A stretch of 32,769 nucleotides of DNA from Mycobacterium colombiense (GCF_003284975.1 NZ_QMEU01000049.1:1-32769); one strand, 5' to 3'. Counted from the stretch's first letter, positions 15,566 through 24,265 are shown. Program-made: numbers and translations. Notes: a model not told the origin generated them from the letters alone.

Positions 15566-16345
15566 CTAACTCGTCCAGTTGGGTGCGCGCTTCTCGAGAA
15601 ACGCCAGCATGCCTTCGCGGGCCTCGTCGGACACGAACAGCCGCGCGGACTCCTCGGCGAGCCGTTCGGCGTCGCGGTCGAACCCCTCCAGCACCGCGGA
15701 CGTGGTCAGCGCCTTGGACGCCGCGAGACCCTGGGGCGAACCACGGCCGATATCGGAGACCAGTTCGCCGACCGCGGCGTCGACGTCGTCGGCGGCAACG
15801 GTGATCAGTCCGATCTCGGCCGCCTGGGCGGCGCCGAACTTCTCGCCGGTCAGGTAGTAGCGCGCCGCGGCCCGCGCCGACAGCTTCGGCAGCAGCGTCA
15901 ACGAGATGATCGCCGGGGCGACGCCGATGCGGGCCTCGGTGAGCGCGAAAGTACTGCGCGGACCGGCGACCGCGATATCGCAGGCGCCCACCAGGCCGAA
16001 GCCGCCCGCGCGGACGTGCCCGTCGATTGCGGCGATCACCGGCAGCGGCGCGGAGACGATGGCCCGCATCAAGGCGACCATCTCCCGGGCGCGGGCAACC
16101 GCCATGCTGAAGGGATCGCCCCCGCCGGACTCACTCAAATCCGCACCGGCACAGAAGGTTCCACCGGTGTGGCCCAGCACCACGGTCCGTACCGCCGGGT
16201 CCGCCGAGGCGTCGCGCAACCCCTGGTGCAACTGGTTGACCAATGCGGTCGATAGCGCGTTGCGGTTGTGCGGTGAATTCAGGGTCAGCCGCGCGTACGG
16301 TCCGCCCGTGTCGGCGGGTCCGGCGTATTCGACGACGGGGTCCAT
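15566..16345 (-). CDS. echA7: Enoyl-CoA hydratase/isomerase family protein, last gene of the acyl-CoA carboxylase operon
   Basis: 259 residues. Crotonase fold: CoA/oxyanion motifs RNALSTALV and TFCAGADLSE, then the active-site helix HVRAGGFGLVGACD and FALTEARIGVAPA. In classical hydratases the two catalytic Glu occupy positions equivalent to 117 and 137 here. E137 (LTEARIG) is present but 117 is Gly (GGFGLVGACD). A second acid is therefore missing, so hydration may run by another mechanism or the reaction may differ. Its start shares 1 bp with the fadE12 stop. In an Atu- or Liu-like pathway this gene would hydrate a carboxylated enoyl-CoA (glutaconyl-type), which is an inference from neighbours. 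Confidence 0.9.
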   Translation of the reverse strand: MDPVVEYAGPADTGGPYARLTLNSPHNRNALSTALVNQLHQGLRDASADPAVRTVVLGHTGGTFCAGADLSESGGGDPFSMAVARAREMVALMRAIVSAPLPVIAAIDGHVRAGGFGLVGACDIAVAGPRSTFALTEARIGVAPAIISLTLLPKLSARAAARYYLTGEKFGAAQAAEIGLITVAADDVDAAVGELVSDIGRGSPQGLAASKALTTSAVLEGFDRDAERLAEESARLFVSDEAREGMLAFLEKRAPNWTS

Positions 16346-17520
16346 CAGTAGCTTCGGGGCAGGCCCAGCGATGTCTGCGCGACGAAGTTGAGCACCATCT
16401 CGCGGCTGACCGGGGCGATGCGACCCAGCCGGGCCGAGGCCAACATGGCGGCCAGGCCGTACTCCTTGGTCAGTCCGTTGCCGCCCAGTGACTGCACCGC
16501 CTGATCCACCGAGCGCGTGGCGGCTTCGGCCGCAGCGTATTTGGCCATGTTCGCGGCCTCGGCCGCGCCCATGTCATCGCCGGAGTCATAGAGGGTGGCG
16601 GCCTTCTGCAGCATCAGCTTGGCCAGCTCGACCTCGATGTGGCACTGCGCCAACGGGTGCGACAGCCCCTGGTGCGCGCCGATCGGCGTGCCCCACACCT
16701 GCCGGGTTTTGACGTATTCGGAGGCCCGGCCCAGCGCGTACCGTCCCATCCCGACGGAGCTCGCCGCGCCCATGATCCGTTCGGGGTTCAGGCCGGCGAA
16801 AAGCTGTGCGATGGCGGCATCTTCGGCGCCGACGAGCGCGTCGCTGGGCAGCCGCACGTCGTCGAGGAAGACCTGGAACTGCCGTTCGGGGCTGATCAGT
16901 TCCATTTCGATCGGGGTGTAGGTGAAGCCGGGCGCGTCGGTGGGCACCACGAACAGTGCGGGGCGTAACGATTCGGACTTGGCCCCCGTTTCTTTGAAGG
17001 CGCGGGCCACCACCAGCACCGCCTGCGCCTGGTCGATGCCGGAGATATAGACCTTCTGGCCCTTCACGATCCAGTCGCTGCCGTCCCGGCGGGCGGTCGT
17101 GGTGATCTTGTGCGAGTTGGAGCCGGCGTCGGGCTCGGTGATGGCGAACGCCATCGTCAGCGTCCCATCGGCGATGCCGGGGATCCAGCGCTTCTTCTGC
17201 TCCTCGGTGCCGAACTTGCTGATGATGGTGCCGTTGATGGCGGGCGAGACCACCATCAGCAGCAGCGCGCTGCCCGCGGCCGCCATCTCCTCCATGACCA
17301 GCGACAGCTCGTACATTCCGGCGCCGCCACCGCCGTACTCCTCGGGCAGGTTCACCCCAAGGAAGCCGAGTTTGCCTGCCTCCGACCACAATTCGTCGGT
17401 GTGTTCCTGTGCGCGGGCCTTGCGTAGGTAGTACTCGCTGCCGTAGTTGGCTGCCCAGGCCGCCACCGACTTGCGTAGGGCCTGACGTTCCTCGCTCTCG
17501 ATGAAGCTGGTGTCGGTCAT
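16345..17520 (-). CDS. fadE12: Acyl-CoA dehydrogenase
   Basis: 391 residues. FAD-dependent acyl-CoA dehydrogenase with the N-terminal helical domain, the FAD/substrate motif AFAITEPDAGSNSHKITTTA, and the C-terminal helical domain (RQVWGTPIGAHQGLSHPLAQ). The likely catalytic Glu lies in GGNGLTKEYGLA near the end. The C-terminus reads ASARLGRIAPVSREM rather than the more usual R-D-x-R...GT-x-E-I, so it is a divergent subgroup, perhaps for branched or isoprenoid-like acyl chains. Its ATG overlaps the accA2 stop (ATGA), and its stop overlaps the echA7 start. Confidence 0.92.
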   Translation of the reverse strand: MTDTSFIESEERQALRKSVAAWAANYGSEYYLRKARAQEHTDELWSEAGKLGFLGVNLPEEYGGGGAGMYELSLVMEEMAAAGSALLLMVVSPAINGTIISKFGTEEQKKRWIPGIADGTLTMAFAITEPDAGSNSHKITTTARRDGSDWIVKGQKVYISGIDQAQAVLVVARAFKETGAKSESLRPALFVVPTDAPGFTYTPIEMELISPERQFQVFLDDVRLPSDALVGAEDAAIAQLFAGLNPERIMGAASSVGMGRYALGRASEYVKTRQVWGTPIGAHQGLSHPLAQCHIEVELAKLMLQKAATLYDSGDDMGAAEAANMAKYAAAEAATRSVDQAVQSLGGNGLTKEYGLAAMLASARLGRIAPVSREMVLNFVAQTSLGLPRSY

Positions 17521-19496
17521 GCTGGATCTCCTTCTGATTGTGGCGCTTCCACTCTTGCCAGCACAGCGCCCACTTCGACTTGCTGACCGGTCTTGACGTT
17601 GAGTTCGGCGAGTACCCCGTCCACCGGGGCGGCGATGGTGTGTTCCATCTTCATGGCCTCCAGCCAGATCAGCGGCTGGCCGGCGGTGACGGTGTCGCCG
17701 ATCGCGGCGCCGAGCCGGATCACGCTGCCCGGCATCGGCGCCACCAGCGAGCCCTTTTCGACGGTCGAGCCGGGTTCGGGGAAACGCGGCTGCGCGGTCA
17801 AATGCACCGGCCCGCGCGCGGAATCGACGTAGACGTCGGCGTCGTAGCGCCGCACCGAGAAGCCGTGCTCGACGCCGTCCACCCGCAGCACGACGGCTTT
17901 CGCCGTGGCCGACACCAGCTGCACCGACGGGTCGTCGGGAAGCGTCAAACCGGTTCTGGTGAAACGATATTGGACCCTGATCTCGTCGCCTGTGTCGTCG
18001 TGATAGTCCCTGACCTGGTAGCCCGACGGCAGGTTGCGCCAGCCGCTGGGAACGGCGCCCAGCACCGGGGCCACGGCCCGGTTGTGCGCGGCGTCGGCGA
18101 GTGCCGCCGCGATGGCGGACAGTCGGACCACCGCGGCATCGCCCAGCGGCGCTGCGAGGCGCGCCAAGTCGTGGGTGTCGAAAAACGCCGTGTCGGTCGC
18201 ACCGTCGAGGAACGCGGGATGGCGCAGCACGTTCACCAACAGGTCCCGGTTGGTGCGCACGCCGTGCACGCGGGCGCGCGCCAGCGCGTCGGCGAGCACC
18301 AGCGCGGCCTGGCGTCGCGTCGGGGCGTAGGAGATGACCTTGGCCAGCATGGGGTCGTAGTGGATCGAGATCGTGAACCCGTCGACGATGCCCGAATCCA
18401 GCCGGATCCCCGTCCGGTGCCCCAGGGCACCGAACTCGGCCCGAACCGACGGCACCTCGAAGCCGCGGACCAGGCCGGCCTGCGGCTGCCAATTCTTGGC
18501 TGGGTCCTCGGCGTAGAGCCGCGCCTCGATCGAATGTCCTTGCGTGGCGGGAGGTTCCGCGTCCAGGCGGGCGCCGTCGGCGACGGCGAGCTGCAGCTCG
18601 ACCAGATCGAGGCCGGTGGTCTCTTCGGTCACCGGATGTTCGACCTGCAATCGGGTGTTCATCTCGAGGAAGTAGAACTCGCCGTCGTCGTCGGCGAGGA
18701 ACTCCACCGTCCCGGCGCCGGTGTAGCCGATGGCTTCGGCGGCCAACCGGGCCGCGTCGAACAGCTTGGCGCGCATGCCCGGTGTGCGTTCCACCAACGG
18801 TGAGGGCGCCTCCTCGATGATCTTCTGGTGGCGGCGCTGGATCGAGCATTCGCGTTCGCCGACCGCCCACACCGTGCCATGGGTGTCGGCCATGACCTGG
18901 ACCTCGATGTGGTGTCCGGTGGGCAGGTAGCGCTCGCAAAACACCGTCGGGTCACCGAAGGCGGACTGGGCTTCGCGCCGCGCCGCCTCCACTTCGGCTG
19001 GCAGCGCCGACAAATCGCGCACCACCCGCATGCCGCGGCCGCCGCCGCCCGCGGAGGCTTTGACCAGCACCGGCAGCTGCGCCTCGGTGACGGTGTCGGG
19101 GTCGAGCTCCTCGAGGACGGGCACCCCGGCCGCGGCCATGAGTTTCTTGGACTCGATCTTGGAGCCCATCGCGCGCACCGCATGCACCGGCGGGCCCACC
19201 CACGTCAGGCCGGCGTCGGCGACGGCGGCCGCGAAGTCGGCGTTCTCCGAGAGGAATCCGTAACCGGGGTGGATCGCGTCGGCGCCCGCGGCGCGGGCGG
19301 CGGCGATGATGGCCTGCGCGTTGAGGTAGTCGTTGGTCTTGTCCAGCCGCACCCGGGCATCGGCTTCGGCGACGTGCGGGGCGTCGGCGTCGGGTTCGGT
19401 ATAGACGGCGACGGTGCTCAAGCCCAGCCGGCGGCAGGTGGCGAACACTCGCCGGGCGATCTCACCGCGGTTGGCGACCAGTACTCGGGTGACCAT
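17517..19496 (-). CDS. accA2: Acyl-CoA carboxylase alpha subunit (biotin carboxylase + biotin carrier)
   Basis: 659 residues. The biotin carboxylase domain (about 1-450) starts MVTRVLVANRGEIARRVFAT. It shows the ATP-grasp loop VKASAGGGGRGMRVV, ERECSIQRRHQK and EMNTRLQVEHPVTE. A linker domain follows, then a C-terminal biotinyl domain with the biotinylation motif EAMKMEH (Lys616). The enzyme carboxylates biotin with ATP and bicarbonate and passes the group to the AccD2 subunit. ATG 19496 is 5 bp after the accD2 stop. The frame stays open far upstream, but that is antisense-phase noise over accD2. The acyl-CoA substrate is not known. Confidence 0.95.
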   Translation of the reverse strand: MVTRVLVANRGEIARRVFATCRRLGLSTVAVYTEPDADAPHVAEADARVRLDKTNDYLNAQAIIAAARAAGADAIHPGYGFLSENADFAAAVADAGLTWVGPPVHAVRAMGSKIESKKLMAAAGVPVLEELDPDTVTEAQLPVLVKASAGGGGRGMRVVRDLSALPAEVEAARREAQSAFGDPTVFCERYLPTGHHIEVQVMADTHGTVWAVGERECSIQRRHQKIIEEAPSPLVERTPGMRAKLFDAARLAAEAIGYTGAGTVEFLADDDGEFYFLEMNTRLQVEHPVTEETTGLDLVELQLAVADGARLDAEPPATQGHSIEARLYAEDPAKNWQPQAGLVRGFEVPSVRAEFGALGHRTGIRLDSGIVDGFTISIHYDPMLAKVISYAPTRRQAALVLADALARARVHGVRTNRDLLVNVLRHPAFLDGATDTAFFDTHDLARLAAPLGDAAVVRLSAIAAALADAAHNRAVAPVLGAVPSGWRNLPSGYQVRDYHDDTGDEIRVQYRFTRTGLTLPDDPSVQLVSATAKAVVLRVDGVEHGFSVRRYDADVYVDSARGPVHLTAQPRFPEPGSTVEKGSLVAPMPGSVIRLGAAIGDTVTAGQPLIWLEAMKMEHTIAAPVDGVLAELNVKTGQQVEVGAVLARVEAPQSEGDPA

Positions 19497-19501
19497 GGGG
19501 C

Positions 19502-21097
19502 TCACATCCGGAAGACGCCGAAGTTCGACGTCCCCTTGATCGGGCCATTGGCGATGGCGGACAAACAGATTCCCAAGACGGTGCGGGTATCTCGCGGGTC
19601 GATCACCCCGTCGTCGTAGAGCATCCCGGACAACACCAGCGGCAGCGACTCGGCTTCGATCTGGCCCTCGACCGCGGCCCGCATCGCCGCGTCGGCATCC
19701 TCGTCGACCTGCTGGCCGCGCGCCTCGGCGGCCGCACGGGCCACGATCGACAACACACCCGACAACTGGGCGCCGCCCATCACCGCCGACTTCGACGTCG
19801 GCCAGGCGAAGAGGAACCGCGGATCGTAGGCGCGCCCGCACATGCCGTAGTGGCCCGCGCCGTAGGAGGCGCCGATCAGCAACGAGATGTGCGGGACCGT
19901 CGAGTTGGACACGGCGTTGATCATCATCGAGCCGTGCTTGATCATCCCGCCCTCTTCGTAGTCCTTGCCCACCATGTAGCCGGTGGTGTTGTGCAGGAAC
20001 AGCAGCGGCGTGTCGGACCGGTTGGCCAGCTGGATGAACTGGGTGGCTTTCTGCGATTCCTCGCTGAACAACACGCCGCGCGCGTTGGCCAGGATGCCGA
20101 TCGGATACCCGTGCAGCCGGGCCCAGCCCGTCGCCAGCGACGAGCCGTACAGCGGCTTGAATTCGTCGAACTCGGAGCCGTCGACGATGCGGGCGATCAC
20201 TTCGCGGGGATCGAACGGGATCCGCAGATCCGCGGGCACGATGCCGATGAGTTCCTCGGTGTCGAACAGCGGCTCGGTGACCGGCTTGGGTGTCGGCCCC
20301 TGCTTGGCCCAGTTCAACCGGGCCACGATGCGACGGCCGATGCGGATCGCGTCGAGTTCGTCGACGGCGAAGTAGTCGGCCAAACCGGAGACGCGGGCGT
20401 GCATTTCGGCGCCGCCGAGCGATTCGTCGTCGGATTCCTCGCCGGTGGCCATCTTCACCAGCGGGGGGCCGGCCAGGAAGACCTTGGAGCGTTCCTTGAT
20501 CATCACCACGTGATCCGACATGCCCGGGACGTAGGCACCGCCCGCGGTGGAGTTGCCGAATACCAGTGCGATGGTGGGGATTCCGGCCGCCGAGAGCCGG
20601 GTGAGGTCGCGGAACATCCGCCCGCCGGGGATGAAGATCTCCTTCTGCGTCGGCAGATCCGCGCCGCCGGACTCCACCAGCGAAATCACCGGGAGCCGGT
20701 TCTCGAAGGCGATCTGGTTGGCCCGCAGGATCTTCTTGAGGGTCCACGGGTTGCTGGTGCCGCCTTTGACCGTCGGGTCGTTGGCGACGATCATGCATTC
20801 GACGCCTTCGACCACACCGATGCCGGTGACCGTGCTGGCGCCGACCTTGAAGGCGCTGCCCCAGGCCGCGAGCGGGCTCAGCTCCAGGAACGGCGAATCC
20901 TGGTCGACCAGGGATTCGATGCGTTCGCGTGCCGTCAGCTTGCCCCGGCCATGATGACGCTCAACGTATTTGGACCCGCCCCCGGCCAGTGCGTTGGCCA
21001 GCTCGGTGTCGATCTCCTCGAGTTTCGCGATAGCCGCCGACGCCGCGTCGGCGAAGGCGGTGGCGTCGGCATCGAGGGTGGACTGCAGCACGGTCAT
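19502..21097 (-). CDS. accD2: Acyl-CoA carboxylase beta subunit (carboxyltransferase)
   Basis: 531 residues. Both halves of the carboxyltransferase crotonase-like fold are visible. The N-half has KLTARERIESLVD, ANDPTVKGGTSNPWTLKK and the oxyanion-forming NSTAGGAYVPGMSD. The C-half has LHNTTGYMVGKDYEEGGMIKHG and GASYGAGHYGMCGRAYDPRFLF. The NTTGYMVGK block and overall length resemble methylcrotonyl/geranyl-CoA carboxylase beta subunits more than propionyl-CoA carboxylases. With AccA2 it should carboxylate a branched, probably beta-methyl, acyl-CoA; this is inference. The start overlaps the fadE13 stop as ATGA. Confidence 0.94.
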   Translation of the reverse strand: MTVLQSTLDADATAFADAASAAIAKLEEIDTELANALAGGGSKYVERHHGRGKLTARERIESLVDQDSPFLELSPLAAWGSAFKVGASTVTGIGVVEGVECMIVANDPTVKGGTSNPWTLKKILRANQIAFENRLPVISLVESGGADLPTQKEIFIPGGRMFRDLTRLSAAGIPTIALVFGNSTAGGAYVPGMSDHVVMIKERSKVFLAGPPLVKMATGEESDDESLGGAEMHARVSGLADYFAVDELDAIRIGRRIVARLNWAKQGPTPKPVTEPLFDTEELIGIVPADLRIPFDPREVIARIVDGSEFDEFKPLYGSSLATGWARLHGYPIGILANARGVLFSEESQKATQFIQLANRSDTPLLFLHNTTGYMVGKDYEEGGMIKHGSMMINAVSNSTVPHISLLIGASYGAGHYGMCGRAYDPRFLFAWPTSKSAVMGGAQLSGVLSIVARAAAEARGQQVDEDADAAMRAAVEGQIEAESLPLVLSGMLYDDGVIDPRDTRTVLGICLSAIANGPIKGTSNFGVFRM

Positions 21098-22254
21098 GAT
21101 TGGAATCCCAGCAGTTTGGCGGACAGTGCGGTCAGGATTTCGGTGGTTCCGCCGCCGATGCCCAGGATCCGCATGTCCCGATATTGGCGTTCGACCTCGG
21201 ATTCGGCCATGTAGCCCATACCGCCGAACAGCTGGACGGCTTGGTTGGCCACCCATTCGCCGGCCTCGACGGCGGTGTTCTTGGCGAAACACACCTGCGG
21301 AATCAGGTTGGTCTCGCCGGCGAGCTGCCGCTCCACCACGTAGCGCGAATAGACCCGGGCCACGTCGATGCGACGGGCCATCTCGGCCAACGTGTTCTGT
21401 ACCGACTGCCGCGATATCAGTGGGCGACCGAATGTTTCACGGTCGCGACACCATTGCACCGTCAGGTCCAGGCAGCGCTGGGCGCTTGAATAGGCCTGTG
21501 CGGCAAGGCCGATGCGCTCGGAGACGAAAGCCTGGGCGATCTGGGCGAACCCGCTGTTCTCGGCGCCGACCAGGTTGGTGACCGGCACGCGGACGTCGGT
21601 GTAGGACAGCTCGGCCGTGTCCGAGGCCCGCCAGCCCATCTTGTCCAGCTTGCGGCTCACCTCGAAGCCGGGAGTGCCCTTCTCGACCACCAGCAGCGAA
21701 ACCCCGCCCGCGCCAGGGCCTCCGGTGCGTACGGCGGTCACCACGTAGTCGGCACGGACGCCGGAGGTGATGTAGGTCTTGGCGCCGTTGACCATGTAGT
21801 AGGCGTCACCGTCGCCGCGGACAAGTTCAGCCGAGGTACGCAGGTGACCGACGTCGGAACCGCCGCCCGGCTCGGTGATGGCCAGCGAACCGATCTTCTC
21901 GCCGGCCAGGGTCGGCCGGACGAACGTGTCGATGAGCCGCTGATCGCCCGAGGCAATCATGTGCGGCACCGCGATGCCGCAGGTGAACAACGACGCGAAC
22001 ACGCCGCCCGGGGCCCCGGCCTGATGCATCTCCTCGCAGATGATCACCGCGTCGGCGCCGTCGCCACCACCGCCGCCGACCGATTCGGGGAAGCCCGCGC
22101 CCAGCAGCCCGGCGGCCCCGGCGCTGAGGTGCAATTCGCGCGGCAACTCGCCGCTGCGCTCCCACTCGTCGACGTGAGGCAGGATCTCGCGTTCTACGAA
22201 CGAGCGCACCGTCTTTCGCAGCTGTTCGCGCTCGGGCGTGGTCCAAAGGTTCAC
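21094..22254 (-). CDS. fadE13: Acyl-CoA dehydrogenase
   Basis: 386 residues from GTG 22254, which overlaps the upstream stop as GTGA. Typical acyl-CoA dehydrogenase: AITEPGGGSDVGHLRTSA (FAD/substrate), RETFGRPL, and the C-terminal signature QLFGGMGYMAESEVERQYRDMRILGIGGGTTEI, with the probable catalytic Glu in AESEVER. It is more canonical than FadE12. Two dehydrogenases flanking a carboxylase suit a pathway that desaturates before carboxylation and again later, or two substrates. Its stop overlaps the accD2 ATG by 4 bp. Confidence 0.93.
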   Translation of the reverse strand: MNLWTTPEREQLRKTVRSFVEREILPHVDEWERSGELPRELHLSAGAAGLLGAGFPESVGGGGGDGADAVIICEEMHQAGAPGGVFASLFTCGIAVPHMIASGDQRLIDTFVRPTLAGEKIGSLAITEPGGGSDVGHLRTSAELVRGDGDAYYMVNGAKTYITSGVRADYVVTAVRTGGPGAGGVSLLVVEKGTPGFEVSRKLDKMGWRASDTAELSYTDVRVPVTNLVGAENSGFAQIAQAFVSERIGLAAQAYSSAQRCLDLTVQWCRDRETFGRPLISRQSVQNTLAEMARRIDVARVYSRYVVERQLAGETNLIPQVCFAKNTAVEAGEWVANQAVQLFGGMGYMAESEVERQYRDMRILGIGGGTTEILTALSAKLLGFQS

Positions 22255-23954
22255 AGCAGATTCTCCGGGATGTCGAGGTAGCGGCCGCGGAGCCATTCGC
22301 CCAGCCCCTTGGCCTGGGGGTCGAATCGGGCCTGGTAGGCGACGCCCTGGCCGAGGATGCCGTCGATGACGAAGTTGACCGCTCGCAAATTCGGCAGTAG
22401 GTGACGGGTGACGCCGAAGTCGCCCGCTTCGGGCAGCAGTTCTCCGAGCAGCTCGACGGTTAACGTGTGGGCCAGCCATCGCCATTGCTCGTCGGTGCGT
22501 ACCCACACCCCGATGTTGGCGGAGCCGCCCTTGTCACCGCTGCGCGCGCCGGCGATGCGGCCCAGCGGCACACGGCGGGTCGGCCCGTCCGGCAGGGGTT
22601 CGGGAAGCGGTGGCTCAGCGGCGGGAGAGAGCTCCAAAGTGTCCGTGGCGCAAGGGATGTCGACCCGGGTGCCGTCGGCGTGTACCGCAACGTGCGGTAC
22701 CTGATCGGCGGCGACGTAGCCCGGGGTGAACACGCCGAAGACCTGGCCGTCAGCCGGGGGTGCGGTGACGTGGAATCCCGGATAGCTGGCCAACGCCAAT
22801 TCGACGGCGGCCGAGGAGAATTGGCGTCCCACGTTGGCGGGGTCGGGGTCACGCACGACGCAGTGCAGCAGCGCGCTGGCGGCTTCCTCGGTGTCGGCGT
22901 CGGGGTGGTCCGTGCGTGCCAGAGTCCACTGGAGTTCGGCGGGCTTGACGGTGAGCGCGGTGTCGAGTTGTTGGCGCACCAGGTCGGCCTTGGCCTCGAT
23001 GTCCAGGCCGGTCAGCACGAACGTCATCGAGTTGCGGAACCCGCCGATGCTGTTCATCGACACCTTGTAGGTGGGCGGCGGGGCCTCGCCGCGGGCGCCG
23101 CTGATGCGCACCCGATCCGCCCCGTCGGACGACAGCTCGACGCTGTCCATCCGGGCGGTCACGTCGGGGTTGGCGTAGCGCGGCCCGGTGATCTCGTAGA
23201 GCAGCTGCGCGGTGACGGTGTCGACGCTGACCAGGCCGCCGGTGCCCGGGTGCTTGGTAATCACCGAGGATCCGTCGGCATGGACCTCGGCGAGCGGGAA
23301 GCCGGCGTGGGTCAAATCGGGAACCTCGGTGAAGAACGAGTAGTTGCCGCCGGTGGCCTGGACCCCGCACTCGATGACGTGGCCCGCGACCACCGCACCG
23401 GCGAGCGCGTCGTAGTCGGTGCGGCCCCAGCCGAAGTGCGCAGCGGCCGCCCCGACGATCACCGAGGCGTCGGTGACGCGGCCGGTGACGACGACGTCGG
23501 CGCCGTCGACCAGGCAGTCGACGATGCCCCACGCGCCCAGGTAGGCGTTCGCCGTCAGCGGGCTGCCCAGCCCGAGGTCGGCGGCACGCGACAGCAGGTC
23601 GTCACCCTCCACGTGGGCGACTCGCGCGTCGACGCCCAGCCGCTGCGCCAGCGCGCGGATCGCGTCGGCCAGCCCGGCCGGATTGAGGCCGCCGGCGTTG
23701 GCGACGATGCGGACCCCCCGGTCGCGGGCTTCGCCCAGGCAGCCCTCGAGCTGGGTTAGAAAGGTCTTCGCGTAGCCGCGCTCGGGGTGCTTCATCCGGT
23801 CGCGGCCCAGGATCAACATGGTGAGTTCGGCGAGGTAGTCGCCGGTCAGGTAGTCGACTTCGCCGCCGGTGAGCATCTCGCGCATGGCCGACAGCCGGTC
23901 GCCGTAGAAGCCCGAGCAATTCGCAATCCGGACGGCGCCGGAGGCAGAAGCCAT
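22251..23954 (-). CDS. AtuA-family protein (DUF1446), first gene of the acyl-CoA carboxylase operon
   Basis: 567 residues. The N-terminal DUF1446/AtuA domain has VRIANCSGFYGDRLSAM, NAGGLNP, GADVVVTGRVTDAS and VIECGVQATGGNY. A C-terminal domain (about 460-567) begins PLGRIAGARSGDKGGSANIGVW. AtuA of Pseudomonas belongs to the acyclic terpene utilisation cluster beside geranyl-CoA carboxylase; its biochemical role is not settled. ATG 23954 has an SD (GGGAAGGGAG a few bases upstream). The last bases overlap the fadE13 GTG. A 16-bp palindrome 37 bp upstream and a leader hairpin (ACTCA-CCGA-TGAGT, 23973-23986) suggest regulated transcription. Corresponds in position to Rv0976c. Confidence 0.88.
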   Translation of the reverse strand: MASASGAVRIANCSGFYGDRLSAMREMLTGGEVDYLTGDYLAELTMLILGRDRMKHPERGYAKTFLTQLEGCLGEARDRGVRIVANAGGLNPAGLADAIRALAQRLGVDARVAHVEGDDLLSRAADLGLGSPLTANAYLGAWGIVDCLVDGADVVVTGRVTDASVIVGAAAAHFGWGRTDYDALAGAVVAGHVIECGVQATGGNYSFFTEVPDLTHAGFPLAEVHADGSSVITKHPGTGGLVSVDTVTAQLLYEITGPRYANPDVTARMDSVELSSDGADRVRISGARGEAPPPTYKVSMNSIGGFRNSMTFVLTGLDIEAKADLVRQQLDTALTVKPAELQWTLARTDHPDADTEEAASALLHCVVRDPDPANVGRQFSSAAVELALASYPGFHVTAPPADGQVFGVFTPGYVAADQVPHVAVHADGTRVDIPCATDTLELSPAAEPPLPEPLPDGPTRRVPLGRIAGARSGDKGGSANIGVWVRTDEQWRWLAHTLTVELLGELLPEAGDFGVTRHLLPNLRAVNFVIDGILGQGVAYQARFDPQAKGLGEWLRGRYLDIPENLL

Positions 23955-23990
23955 GCCGTTCTCCCTTCCCGGACTCACCGATGAGTGACC

Positions 23991-24006
23991 AACCAACCGG
24001 TAGGTT
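23991..24006. promoter_or_regulatory. TetR-like palindromic operator before the AtuA/AccA2-AccD2 operon
   Basis: AACCAACCGGTAGGTT is symmetrical (AACCNACCGGTNGGTT) except at the two N positions. It is followed by an overlapping GGTTAACC palindrome (24003-24010). The position, 37 bp upstream of the operon's first ATG, is right for a repressor. The shape is typical of TetR-family operators in acyl-CoA catabolism. No regulator gene is in the window. Confidence 0.55.
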
Positions 24007-24011
24007 AACCG

Positions 24012-24092
24012 CTACCGCCGGTGTCGAGTCAAGGACGGCGGCTCGCCCATCGAGACGAGATTGCCACTAGGGTCGTGAAAACTGGGCGGATC
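24012..24092 (-). pseudogene. C-terminal remnant of a VOC/glyoxalase-family gene
   Basis: On the minus strand one frame ending in TAG (24014-24012) reads [18 protein letters not shown] followed by a short tail. [11 protein letters not shown] is the standard C-terminal signature of vicinal-oxygen-chelate (glyoxalase/bleomycin-resistance-like) proteins. No domain sequence is visible upstream; the frame is Arg-rich and meaningless before this point. It looks like a decayed gene end left between the lipid operon and rpmF. The match is short, hence moderate confidence. Confidence 0.45.
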
Positions 24093-24130
24093 ACGGCCGT
24101 CACAGCGATCTCGGCACCGCGGGCGCCGTT

Positions 24131-24159
24131 TTGGCCACAAGCGGACCAGCGACTATCCT
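24131..24159 (+). promoter_or_regulatory. Candidate SigA promoter for rpmF
   Basis: TTGGCC (24131-24136), a 17-bp spacer and TATCCT (24154-24159) lie about 107 bp before the rpmF ATG, giving a leader of roughly 100 nt. No Zur-type palindrome is evident in the leader. Confidence 0.4.
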
Positions 24160-24265
24160 GATATGCGATCGTCGCCCGTTCGGCTCACCAGCCACGCCGC
24201 GCGACATGCCGAACTGCAAGTCCCACGTCGAATTACCGAAGCAACACGAGGAGTTAGGCCCGACC

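Noticed and set aside
17521..18939. Very long N-terminal extension of the fadE12 frame across accA2
   Set aside because: The extension is Arg/Gly/Ala-rich noise out of phase with accA2; the true fadE12 start overlaps the accA2 stop as ATGA.
19497..20798. Long extension of the accA2 frame across accD2
   Set aside because: Same reason; MVTRVLVANRGEIARR at 19496 is the canonical N-terminus.
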